DNA of 16,456 nt from a bacterium (GTDB taxonomy: Bacteria; Vulcanimicrobiota; Xenobia; Xenobiales; Xenobiaceae). Of the stretch, positions 7,889 to 14,460 are shown piece after piece. Numbering within the stretch: position 1 is the first letter of the stretch; every line of letters starts with the position of its first letter. The stretch covers positions 1-16,456 of the forward strand of contig JALHDH010000076.1 of NCBI GenBank assembly GCA_022839105.1, written 5' to 3'. The notes beneath the pieces were generated by a model. That model was not told the DNA's origin. It saw only the letters and a list, made by a program, of their open reading frames with translations, and did not search any database. The position numbers were made by a program, and so were the translations under genes.

Positions 7889-8968
7889 ATGAAACGCCTG
7901 GGATGGCTCTTGCTGGGGGTGGCCCTCCTGCTGGGAGGGAGCCTGTGGCTCTGGCAGCGCTCTCAACGCGACATCATCCTGGATCTGGGCAGCAACGATC
8001 CCGACCTGGTCATGGCCGCCTCGCGTCAGCTCTGGGAGGATTCCCGGGACGGCGTCGAGATCGGCCCGATCCTCCTCAGGGGCATGAAGCACCCCTCGCC
8101 CCAGGTCCGGAGCCGATCGGTCCTGACCCTGGCCCGCATGCAGGTCTTCTCCCATGCCGATGAGGCCGCCGCCCTGCTGGCGGATCCCGACCAGGGCGTG
8201 CGCATCCAGGCCGCCCGGGCCCTGCGGACCCTGCGCGGTTGGACCGATCCGAATCCCCTGCTCCAGCGTCTCGAGGACCGCCACGAACTGACGCAGATCC
8301 GGGTCGAGGTGGCCGGCGCCCTGGGCAAGCGACGAGAATCCACCTCTGAGGAACCGCTGGCCCGCATCGCCTCGGACCCTTCGGAACCCCTGGAACTGCG
8401 CCAGGAAGCCTTGATGGCCCTGGGAAGCCTGGGTGCGGAGGCTCGCACGGCCTTCATGGCGCAGATCCTGTGCGATCCGGAACAGCCGATCCGGCTTCGG
8501 CAGGCCGCAATCCATGGCCTGGCGGGATTTTCCGGGGCGGAAGCCCGCTCGGCCCTGATCCAGGTGGCGGCCGATCCGCAGGAACCGGTCGCCGTCCGAG
8601 CCAAGGCGGCCGCTTCCCTGGGCTGTCAGGGGCGGGAGGCGGAGCAGGCCCTGCTGCGCGAACTTTCCGCAGACCCTCAGCAACCCTTGCTGGTCCGACT
8701 GGCCGCAGCCCAGGCCCTCAGCCATGAGGGCTCCCCCCCGGCGGTCCTGGACTCGCTGGTCCGCCTGGGCCTTCAGGATGAATCGGCGCGGGTCCGGATG
8801 GAGGCTGCCTGCCTGGCAGAGGCCTCGCGAAATCCCGACCTGGGGGATCTCCTCCAGGAAGCCCTGGACCGGGAAAAGCGGCGGCGGGTCCGCGAGAGCC
8901 TGGAATCGGCGCTCAAGCGCCTGCGCCAGGACGCCGAGATGGACCCCGACAAGGCCCTGGCCCGCTGA
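7889..8968 (+). CDS. Membrane-anchored HEAT-repeat protein
   Basis: The 359-residue product begins with an uncleaved-looking signal anchor (KRLGWLLLGVALLLGGSLWLW, residues about 2-22). The rest is an alpha solenoid of HEAT or PBS-lyase-like repeats. Units of about 35-40 residues recur with the pattern D-P-x-x-P-(L/V)-x-x-R-x-x-A-x-x-x-L-G; clear examples lie at about residues 65-105, 163-200, 202-240 and 240-278. Such solenoids usually act as protein-binding scaffolds, here on the periplasmic or extracellular side. The ATG has no strong ribosome site, but the hydrophobic N-terminus supports it. The gene is divergent from the methyltransferase (100-base gap). Its TGA is separated by one base from the TGA of the convergent glycosyltransferase. 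The partner is unknown. Confidence 0.85.
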   Translation: MKRLGWLLLGVALLLGGSLWLWQRSQRDIILDLGSNDPDLVMAASRQLWEDSRDGVEIGPILLRGMKHPSPQVRSRSVLTLARMQVFSHADEAAALLADPDQGVRIQAARALRTLRGWTDPNPLLQRLEDRHELTQIRVEVAGALGKRRESTSEEPLARIASDPSEPLELRQEALMALGSLGAEARTAFMAQILCDPEQPIRLRQAAIHGLAGFSGAEARSALIQVAADPQEPVAVRAKAAASLGCQGREAEQALLRELSADPQQPLLVRLAAAQALSHEGSPPAVLDSLVRLGLQDESARVRMEAACLAEASRNPDLGDLLQEALDREKRRRVRESLESALKRLRQDAEMDPDKALAR

Positions 8969-8969
8969 T

Positions 8970-10469
8970 TCAACCGCTCCCTCCCGAGTCGGGAGAAGGT
9001 CGGGGTCGGGGCAGAAGGACCAGGTCGACTCCAACCCGACCGACCACCTGATAGCTGGCCGCGATCCGGGCGATGGCCTCGGGAGAGAAGCGGAGATTCC
9101 CCTCCAGGACCTGCAGGAAGATCACCGCGAAATCCTGGCGATCCACGCGTCGAAGCACGGGCTCCGGATCCCAGCGTCCGCTCCGGGCCAGGGTGAAGAG
9201 GATCAGGGGGTCCACCACCCAGGGGGTGCGCCCCAGGATCGTCGGATTGCCCAGGTTCTCTGCCAGGATGGGTCCCGGGTGCGCCTCCAGCCACGCGGCG
9301 ATCTGCCCGACATCCGACAAGGCCTTCCTCCACGGCGGGTCCTGCCCTCGCAGGACGAACCCGGTCTCGAAGCGGAGGTGATCCAACGGCGAGAGAAGAC
9401 AGGGGGGCAGCCGGGAGATCCCGCCCAGGGCCACCTGGGCGGCCACCAGGGCTCCAACGGCCCAAGCCGAGGCCCGTCCTCCTCGGGTGGCCGCGTCCCA
9501 GGCCAGCCCCGAGAGGACCGAGAGGGCCAGGTGGAGTTCCAGGCAATAGTTGTAGAACCCGCCTTCCCGACCGCTGCCCAACGCGATGGGAAGTGCTCCC
9601 GCCAGGAAGAACCACCAGAGACGGTGGCGGCGGATCCCCTCCAGCCAGGCGCAGGCCACCGCCAGGCCGACCAGACCCGCCGCGCTCGACAGGTAGGCCC
9701 CCAGGCAGAGGCAAGCCTGTTCCAGGCTGAAGGGCATCACGTTGTGGCCGAAGATGGCGCCCAGGAAGCGGCCTTCATTCATGGCCTCCAGGGCCAGGGC
9801 AGGGAGGGCTACCAGGGCCACCAGCAGGGCGGAAAGACGGGCTCCGGTCCGGAGGCTCCCGGACCAGGCGCACGCCATGGCTGCCAGGACGGGAGCGATC
9901 ATGGACTGCTTGGTATAGAGGTCCAGGACCAGGAGGAGGGCCGCGGGGAAGAGGCGCCTCAAGGATGGCTCATCGGCGCGCATGGCCGCCTCGGCAGCCA
10001 GGAGGCCGGCGAAACCGAAGAAGAGCGCCAGGGAATCGGTCCGGTACAGGGGAGTCCAACCCAGCACCAGGGGGTGGAGCACGAAGAGGGTCGTCCCCAC
10101 CAGCGCCGCCTGGATTCCGGCCCTCCGGCGCAGCCAGGTGAAGAGCAGCCAGGCCACGCCCAGCCCGGAAGCCAGGGAGACCAACCGGCCTCCGAAGAAG
10201 GTCGGACCGGCGCCCATGAACAGCGAACCCGCCCACAAGAAGACCGGTGTATAGGGGTTGACGAAGTAGGGGGCTTCCTGGATTTCGGGATGGATCGGGG
10301 TGCCCTGGGCCAGTCGGAGCGACGCGATCATCGTGCCGCCCTCCCCGTAGTCATCCTGGTAGGGGAAGCCCAGCAGGGCCACGCCATGGGCCAGCCAGAC
10401 CAGCAGACCCAGCGCCAGGACGCCGGCCAAGGCGAAGCGGGGAAGGGAGTCGGGCCGGAAAGGACTCAC
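8970..10469 (-). CDS. GT-C type multi-pass membrane glycosyltransferase (GT39/ArnT-like)
   Basis: From GTG 10469 the product is 499 residues with about ten to twelve hydrophobic helices and a soluble C-terminal region of about 130 residues. After the first helix comes an extracytoplasmic loop with a paired aspartate, FPYQDDYGEGG (Asp39-Asp40), and later YRTDSLALFFGF (142-153). Both are hallmarks of polyprenyl-phosphate-sugar-dependent GT-C enzymes of the mannosyl-/arabinosyltransferase type. It probably moves a sugar from a lipid-linked donor to an envelope glycan, lipid or protein; the acceptor is unknown. The GTG start overlaps the stop of the 59-residue gene as GTGA, so translation is likely coupled. 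The frame stays open further upstream, but that part overlaps the nuclease gene and loses hydrophobic character, so I rejected the longer form. Confidence 0.82.
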   Translation of the reverse strand: MSPFRPDSLPRFALAGVLALGLLVWLAHGVALLGFPYQDDYGEGGTMIASLRLAQGTPIHPEIQEAPYFVNPYTPVFLWAGSLFMGAGPTFFGGRLVSLASGLGVAWLLFTWLRRRAGIQAALVGTTLFVLHPLVLGWTPLYRTDSLALFFGFAGLLAAEAAMRADEPSLRRLFPAALLLVLDLYTKQSMIAPVLAAMACAWSGSLRTGARLSALLVALVALPALALEAMNEGRFLGAIFGHNVMPFSLEQACLCLGAYLSSAAGLVGLAVACAWLEGIRRHRLWWFFLAGALPIALGSGREGGFYNYCLELHLALSVLSGLAWDAATRGGRASAWAVGALVAAQVALGGISRLPPCLLSPLDHLRFETGFVLRGQDPPWRKALSDVGQIAAWLEAHPGPILAENLGNPTILGRTPWVVDPLILFTLARSGRWDPEPVLRRVDRQDFAVIFLQVLEGNLRFSPEAIARIAASYQVVGRVGVDLVLLPRPRPSPDSGGSG

Positions 10470-10645
10470 AGCCGGACGGGATTCGTCTTGCCCCCAGGGC
10501 CCCCTGCGCGAGCCCGGTCTTCGAAATTTTGGAGGGAACGCCAGGCGAGGTGGGCGAGCCAGGCGTCGCGACAGGCATCGCGCGGATCCCGCGCAAAGGG
10601 GCGGGGAGAAGACAAGACCCGCCTGAACCGGCAGGTCGCCCTCAT
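10466..10645 (-). CDS. Small 59-residue protein between nuclease and glycosyltransferase
   Basis: This small frame starts at an ATG overlapping the nuclease stop (ATGA, 10642-10645) and ends at a TGA overlapping the glycosyltransferase GTG start (GTGA, 10466-10469). It exactly fills the gap between the two genes. Having both 4-base overlaps argues strongly that it is a real, translationally coupled gene. The product is basic and Arg/Ala-rich, with two cysteines (Cys5 and Cys24), a predicted helix around DACRDAWLAHLAWRSLQNF (about residues 22-41) and a glycine-rich tail ending in PGGKTNPVRL. There is no membrane helix or signal peptide. A longer form from GTG 10666 is possible but would overlap the nuclease more. 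I do not recognise the family. Confidence 0.65.
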   Translation of the reverse strand: MRATCRFRRVLSSPRPFARDPRDACRDAWLAHLAWRSLQNFEDRARAGGPGGKTNPVRL

Positions 10646-11166
10646 CGTCTGTTTGAGCGCCTCCACTCCCAGGGAGGGATGGGATTGGAATCGGCCCAGA
10701 GCCCACGCCTCTGGGCCCGAGCCTCGGCCTCGAGTCGCGCCAGGGCGGGCTCTTGATTGAAGCGCTCATAGTGCCAGGCCAGGCCCGCCCGCAACAACTC
10801 CACGCTGAGATCCTGGCCGTCCACCTGCACCCGGCAGACCTTGCGGCCATACCTGTCCGTGGTGATCACCCGGACCTGGACGGTCTTTCCGAAGGCCTTG
10901 CGCGAGGTGAAATCCTTGGCCTTGCGGCAATAGGGCTGGGGGGGACGCATCTCGGGACAGTCGATCCCCTCCAGGCGGATCCGGATCCTTTCCTGCCCGC
11001 GCAGGACCTCCAGGCTGTCGCCATCGGCGACCCTGACCACCGTGGCCCCGAAGGTCGACCCGGGCACGGCGTGACCGAGCCGTGGGACGACCATCCATGC
11101 CAGCAGGCCCAGCCCCAGAACCAGAAATCGCCAGGGCCGAGGCCGAATCGCGGACTCCAGGAACAT
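10642..11166 (-). CDS. Thermonuclease (SNase-like) with N-terminal signal or anchor
   Basis: The 174-residue product starts at an ATG with GAGGG five bases upstream. Residues about 12-34 form a hydrophobic signal or anchor (FLVLGLGLLAWMVV). The SNase OB-fold domain follows: VVRVADGDSLEV (calcium-ligand Asp50), IRIRLEGIDCPEM (catalytic Arg64, Asp69 and Glu72) and DRYGRKVCRVQVDG (catalytic Arg108). It ends with the family's RRGLWAD-type segment. The staphylococcal nuclease residue Thr41 is Cys70 here, which is common in bacterial homologues. The enzyme should cut DNA and RNA to 3'-phosphonucleotides outside the cytoplasm using calcium. It is the first gene of a set joined by ATGA/GTGA overlaps to the small protein and the glycosyltransferase, and it diverges from the GNAT frame. 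Confidence 0.9.
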   Translation of the reverse strand: MFLESAIRPRPWRFLVLGLGLLAWMVVPRLGHAVPGSTFGATVVRVADGDSLEVLRGQERIRIRLEGIDCPEMRPPQPYCRKAKDFTSRKAFGKTVQVRVITTDRYGRKVCRVQVDGQDLSVELLRAGLAWHYERFNQEPALARLEAEARAQRRGLWADSNPIPPWEWRRSNRR

Positions 11167-11285
11167 GTCGTCCCTCTTCCACCGAGCCGATGATGGCCCT
11201 GCGACTGCGGGTCCGCTGAGCCCGGGCGCCTCGCCGGTCTGACCCGGACGGAGGGAGCGAGAGGCTGGACCCGGAAAACCCGGGC

Positions 11286-11747
11286 ATGCACCCCAGAGTC
11301 CTCTCCGTCCGACAGCATCCGGAAATCGCCCCACGCGCCATCGCCTGGTTCCAGAAGACCTGGGCCTCCCCGGCCAGCGCCCCGGTCTACCAGGATTGCA
11401 TCACCCACTGCCTGACGGCCCCCGGGCCGCTCCCCCAGTAGTACCTGCTGCTGGACGCCGAAGACCGGATCCTGGGCGGGGTCGGGCTGGTCCCCAACGA
11501 CTTCATCAGCCGCATGGACCTGTGCCCCTGGCTGTGCGCCCTCTTCATCGAACCCGAGAGCCGGGGGAGATCCTATGGCTCGCTCCTGATCGACAGGGTC
11601 TGCCAGGATGCCCGGGCGGCCGGGTTCGAGAACCTCTATCTGGCCTCGGACCACGTCGGCTTCTACGAAAGGTACGGCTTTAAGCGGATCGCCACCGGCT
11701 ACCATCCGTGGGGCGAGAGCTCCGGCATCTTCCAGGTCGGGCTCTGA
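11286..11747 (+). pseudogene. GNAT-family N-acetyltransferase interrupted by one in-frame TAG
   Basis: The frame codes for 153 positions from ATG 11286 to TGA 11747 with one break: codon 52 is TAG (11439-11441), in the context PLPQ-stop-YLLLDAEDRILGG. Both halves read as one GNAT acetyltransferase. The second half has GVGLVPNDFISRMDLCPWLCALFIEP in outline, then the acetyl-CoA loop region SRGRSYGSLLID, and the C-terminal FYERYGFKRIATGYHPWGESS. From memory of this family the interrupted position is normally Trp (LPQWYLL), so a single TGG-to-TAG change explains it. No frameshift is present and the remaining codons look selected. A downstream ATG at 11514 could start a 77-residue fragment, but it would lack much of the fold. 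It could be a recent pseudogene, a sequencing error, or a read-through gene. No strong ribosome site precedes 11286. Confidence 0.8.
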
Positions 11748-11757
11748 GCCCGAGGGG

Positions 11758-11782
11758 TCCAGGGCCGAGAGCCCCCCTGGGA
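11758..11782. terminator. Possible bidirectional hairpin between convergent genes
   Basis: CCAGGG at 11759-11764 can pair with CCCTGG at 11775-11780 around a 10-base loop. It lies in the 50-base gap between the convergent GNAT frame and the membrane-protein gene. No T-tract follows on either strand, so an intrinsic terminator is only a possibility. Confidence 0.25.
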
Positions 11783-11797
11783 GTGGAGGGCGGGCCC

Positions 11798-12550
11798 TCA
11801 ACCCAGACCCTGCGCCGCCAGGACCAGGAGGGTCGCCTCGAGCACGAGCAGCAGGCCCAACCATCGCCCCGTCCGGCGCACCCGGCGCAGACGACGGGCG
11901 AGTTCCTCGCCGGCCTCCAGCACATGGGCCGAGGGCTCGCCCGAGGCAGGCTCGCCGGCCAGTTGCGCCAGCCACTCCAGATGCAGGGCATGCCCCCGGG
12001 TCCGGAGGCCCTGGATCTCGGAAGGTTCCTCGCCGCGCAGCAGGACCCTGGCCAACCCCCACAGGAGAGGCAGCCCCAGAAGAGCCAGCCCTCCCATTCC
12101 CGGGGCGCTGGATCGCAGCATCGCGACTGCGGCCACCAGCAGGACTCCGGCCGCGATTCCCAACAGGCAGAGGTTGAGGACCATCCAGGGCAGCACCCGC
12201 TCCCAAAGCCGCTCGAAAGAGACCAGGGCGCGCAGACCCTGTCCGAAGAAACGCTCCCGCCCCTGGGCGCGGGCCACCTCTGCCAGACGGAGCAGCTCGG
12301 GCTCGGTGCCCTCGGGCAGGTCTCCGCAGGGCAGGCCCTCCTGGACCAGGAGCGCCCACTGCATCAGCAGATGGCGGGAGGCGGGGCCGGGACGGGGCAC
12401 GATCGCCAGGCGGCGCATGGCCAGCCAGCCCAGCGGGCCCATCAGGACCGAAACCCAGATGACGGGGTATCCGCGCCCTCGGGCCAGCCTTGCTGCCGCC
12501 AGGGCCCCGAGCCCCCAGATGAAGGCCACCGTCAACCAGGCCAGTTCCAC
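11798..12550 (-). CDS. Multi-pass membrane protein of unknown function
   Basis: From GTG 12550 the product is 250 residues with about five hydrophobic helices: near residues 2-20, 28-46, about 118-140, about 147-165 and a C-terminal one at about 225-248. Between them lie charged cytosolic segments such as PELLRLAEVARAQGRERFFG and a Glu/Arg-rich helix before the last membrane segment. The frame remains open upstream to about 12703, through the palindromic element, but that part is low-complexity in character and has no good start, so I placed the start at the first codon leading into the hydrophobic helix. No ribosome site is convincing. It lies downstream of the ETF-QO gene on the same strand, separated from it by the palindromic element. 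I recognise no family. Confidence 0.6.
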   Translation of the reverse strand: MELAWLTVAFIWGLGALAAARLARGRGYPVIWVSVLMGPLGWLAMRRLAIVPRPGPASRHLLMQWALLVQEGLPCGDLPEGTEPELLRLAEVARAQGRERFFGQGLRALVSFERLWERVLPWMVLNLCLLGIAAGVLLVAAVAMLRSSAPGMGGLALLGLPLLWGLARVLLRGEEPSEIQGLRTRGHALHLEWLAQLAGEPASGEPSAHVLEAGEELARRLRRVRRTGRWLGLLLVLEATLLVLAAQGLG

Positions 12551-12612
12551 AGGGGAGTCTTCGCCATGCCCCAGGGTCCTCCCCCCATCCCAGGGAGGGG
12601 AGGATTTGCTAG

Positions 12613-12772
12613 GAGTCTGTGTGAATACCGCGTCGGTCGCCTCGCCGGGTCTCTTGCACCCCCGCTGTGTTGCAGAAAGTCTCATTTGCCTCCAGCAAAC
12701 CACGACTTTTTGCGCCTTGCGGGGTGCACAAGATCCCTCGGCGATGCTCGGTCCGGATACTCACACAGGCTC
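12613..12772. mobile_element. 160-bp palindromic MITE-like element flanked by CTAG
   Basis: The two ends are inverted repeats: GAGTCTGTGTGAATACC at the left and, read on the other strand, GAGCCTGTGTGAGTATCC at the right. The similarity continues inward through most of each arm. TTGCACCCCCGC (12654-12665) pairs with GCGGGGTGCA (12719-12728), GCAGAAAGTC (12672-12681) pairs with GACTTTTTGC (12704-12713), and the centre TTTGC-CTCCA-GCAAA (12685-12699) is a perfect hairpin. The palindrome centre falls at the midpoint of the element. CTAG flanks both sides (12609-12612 and 12773-12776), consistent with a 4-base target duplication. There is no transposase, so any mobility would depend on an enzyme encoded elsewhere. 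IS5-group elements use YTAR targets, but I cannot assign the family. It is more A/T-rich than its neighbours. Confidence 0.75.
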
Positions 12773-14455
12773 CTAGGACTGCTTGTAGCGCGGTCCTCCC
12801 CCGCCCTCGGGCACGACCCAGCGGATGTTGTCGAAGGGACACTTGCGCTGGCAGGTCTTGCAGTGCAGGCAGTTGGAGGCGTTGGCGGGCTTCACCACTC
12901 CCTGGATCTCCTCATATACCCCGGCCGGACAGAAGGTGATGCATGGGGCCTTGAAGGTCTCAAGGCACTTCTCCAGGCAGATCTTCGGGTCGACGATCCG
13001 CAGGTGCGAGGGCTGTTCCTCGCGGTGCTCGGTCTGGGCCATGGCCGTAAAGGTATCCTTGTCGAACTCCCGGTTGCCCTTGAGCCGATAGTGGCGGGGG
13101 CGCATGGCCTTGAAGTCCGGTTCGACCTCGAAACGGGGCAGGAGCTCCGAGAGCACGCTCAGGGGCAGGCCCAGCAGGTTCCCGAAGCGGGCGATGGTCT
13201 GACGGTAGTTCCGGGCCCTTCCCATCTCGGCCACCAGGCCGGACTCCTCCAGGGCCGAGGTGTACTTCCGGGCCGCCTGCTCGGGCTCGGCCAGCGAGCC
13301 GGCGATCGCTTCTCCGGCCAGCCTGCCGGAATCCAGGGCGTTGTGCAGGCCCTTGATCTTGAGCATGTTGACGAAACCGGCGCCATCGCCGACCAGCAGC
13401 ACGTTGCCCTTGCCGAAAGACCCGGTCTTGGGATCCCGGGGCACCGCCCGCAGGCCGCCCTCGGGGATCATCTTGGCCCCGGCCTCGACCACCTTCCCAC
13501 CTTCGATGAAGCGCCGGACGAAGGAGTGGTTCTTGAAATGGACCAGGGCGTCCTGGGGGTTGAAGTCGTTCTCCTGCCAATCCAGCCCGACGATCATGCC
13601 GACGGCGATCTTGTTGTCGCCACAGGCGTACATCAGGCCGCCCCCGAACATCCCAGGCCCCAGGACCGGGGTCCAGATCGGATAGCCCAGGGCGTGGACC
13701 ACGCGGTTGTCGCCGAACTGGCGGTACTGGTCTTCCGAGACCGCCACCACTTCCTTCACGCCGATCGAGTACAACTGGACGGCCTCGCGCTCCAGTCCGG
13801 CCTGCTCGACGAAGCGCTCGGTGACCAGACCGTCACACCCCTCGGCCAGCACGACCAGGTCGGCCCGGATGGTCTCTCCAGGAGAGAAGTTGGGCTGCTT
13901 CTCGCCTTCCTTGTTCAGGCCGCGGTCCACCAGTCGGACTCCAGCCGCCACCGTGTCCCCCTCTCCGGGGACCAGGGAGTCCACGGCAAAGCCCATGTGG
14001 ACCTCGACCCCGAGGTCCTCGGCGATCTGGCCCAGCCAGCGGGTCAACCGCGAGATCGAGACGATATAGTCGCCCTTGTGGTCCATCTGTCCGGGGCCCA
14101 GTCGCAGGAGCCCGGCCAGCTTGATCAGGGGATGGAGCTGCAGGGCCCCGGCGGGACCCGGCAGGAAGAGCACGTCGTCCTTCTCGACGGTCCGACCCAG
14201 GATCTCCTTGGCCTGGTCGGACTCCCGCCAGCCGGGGAGCGCATGGTCCAGCAGGCGGTGCACCGAGGCGGGCTCCAGCACGGCCCCCGAAAGGTTGTGG
14301 TTCCCCAATCCCGGCGCCTTGTCCAGCACCACGACCTCGACCTCGGGTCGTTCCTTCTTCAGGGCGATGGCACAGGAAAGACCGGCGGGGCCGGCCCCCA
14401 CGATCAGGACCTGGGTCCGGCTGTAGCGATCGATGGAATGCGGGTTCTCAAGCAT
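12773..14455 (-). CDS. Electron transfer flavoprotein:quinone oxidoreductase with FixX-like eight-Cys C-terminus
   Basis: The 560-residue product is a full-length ETF-QO. The N-terminal FAD-binding motif GAGPAGLSCAI is at residues 20-30. The second FAD motif, VLLVGDGAGFVNMLKIKGLH, is at about 352-371, and family segments such as YSIGVKEV and HALGYPIWTP lie between. It accepts electrons from reduced ETF and passes them through FAD and iron-sulfur centres to membrane quinone. The C-terminal region has Cys493, Cys497, Cys505, Cys509 (FCPAGVYEE) and then Cys529, Cys532, Cys535, Cys539 (CLHCKTCQRKCP), ending in the family signature WVVPEGGGGPRY. Mitochondrial-type ETF-QO has one [4Fe-4S] cluster held by four of these; eight cysteines could hold two clusters as in FixX. 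The ATG lies five bases after the stop of the fused ETF gene, so they form an operon. The stop TAG lies within the CTAG bordering the palindromic element. Confidence 0.93.
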   Translation of the reverse strand: MLENPHSIDRYSRTQVLIVGAGPAGLSCAIALKKERPEVEVVVLDKAPGLGNHNLSGAVLEPASVHRLLDHALPGWRESDQAKEILGRTVEKDDVLFLPGPAGALQLHPLIKLAGLLRLGPGQMDHKGDYIVSISRLTRWLGQIAEDLGVEVHMGFAVDSLVPGEGDTVAAGVRLVDRGLNKEGEKQPNFSPGETIRADLVVLAEGCDGLVTERFVEQAGLEREAVQLYSIGVKEVVAVSEDQYRQFGDNRVVHALGYPIWTPVLGPGMFGGGLMYACGDNKIAVGMIVGLDWQENDFNPQDALVHFKNHSFVRRFIEGGKVVEAGAKMIPEGGLRAVPRDPKTGSFGKGNVLLVGDGAGFVNMLKIKGLHNALDSGRLAGEAIAGSLAEPEQAARKYTSALEESGLVAEMGRARNYRQTIARFGNLLGLPLSVLSELLPRFEVEPDFKAMRPRHYRLKGNREFDKDTFTAMAQTEHREEQPSHLRIVDPKICLEKCLETFKAPCITFCPAGVYEEIQGVVKPANASNCLHCKTCQRKCPFDNIRWVVPEGGGGPRYKQS

Positions 14456-14460
14456 GGTCT

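Noticed and set aside
8724..10760. 678-codon plus-strand open frame overlapping the glycosyltransferase
   Set aside because: It is antisense to a protein with clear membrane helices and GT-C motifs. Its own translation is Gln/Gly/Arg-rich with no structure, as expected for a shadow frame.
10470..10850. N-terminal extension of the glycosyltransferase up to position 10850
   Set aside because: This part overlaps the catalytic region of the nuclease in another frame, lacks hydrophobic or conserved character, and the GTGA overlap at 10466-10469 gives a natural start.
11270..11284. CCCGG-AAAAC-CCGGG hairpin just before the acetyltransferase ATG
   Set aside because: A 5-bp stem in such GC-rich sequence is easily found by chance. 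It could affect initiation, but nothing supports a regulatory role.
11439..11441. Genome-wide recoding of UAG as an amino acid
   Set aside because: Several intact genes here end in TAG at the natural C-terminus (lipoprotein, TelA-like gene, ETF-QO, fused ETF), so UAG works as a normal stop.
12551..12703. Longer N-terminus of the multi-pass membrane protein running into the palindromic element
   Set aside because: The extension has no homologous look, includes part of the mobile element, and precedes the natural hydrophobic start.
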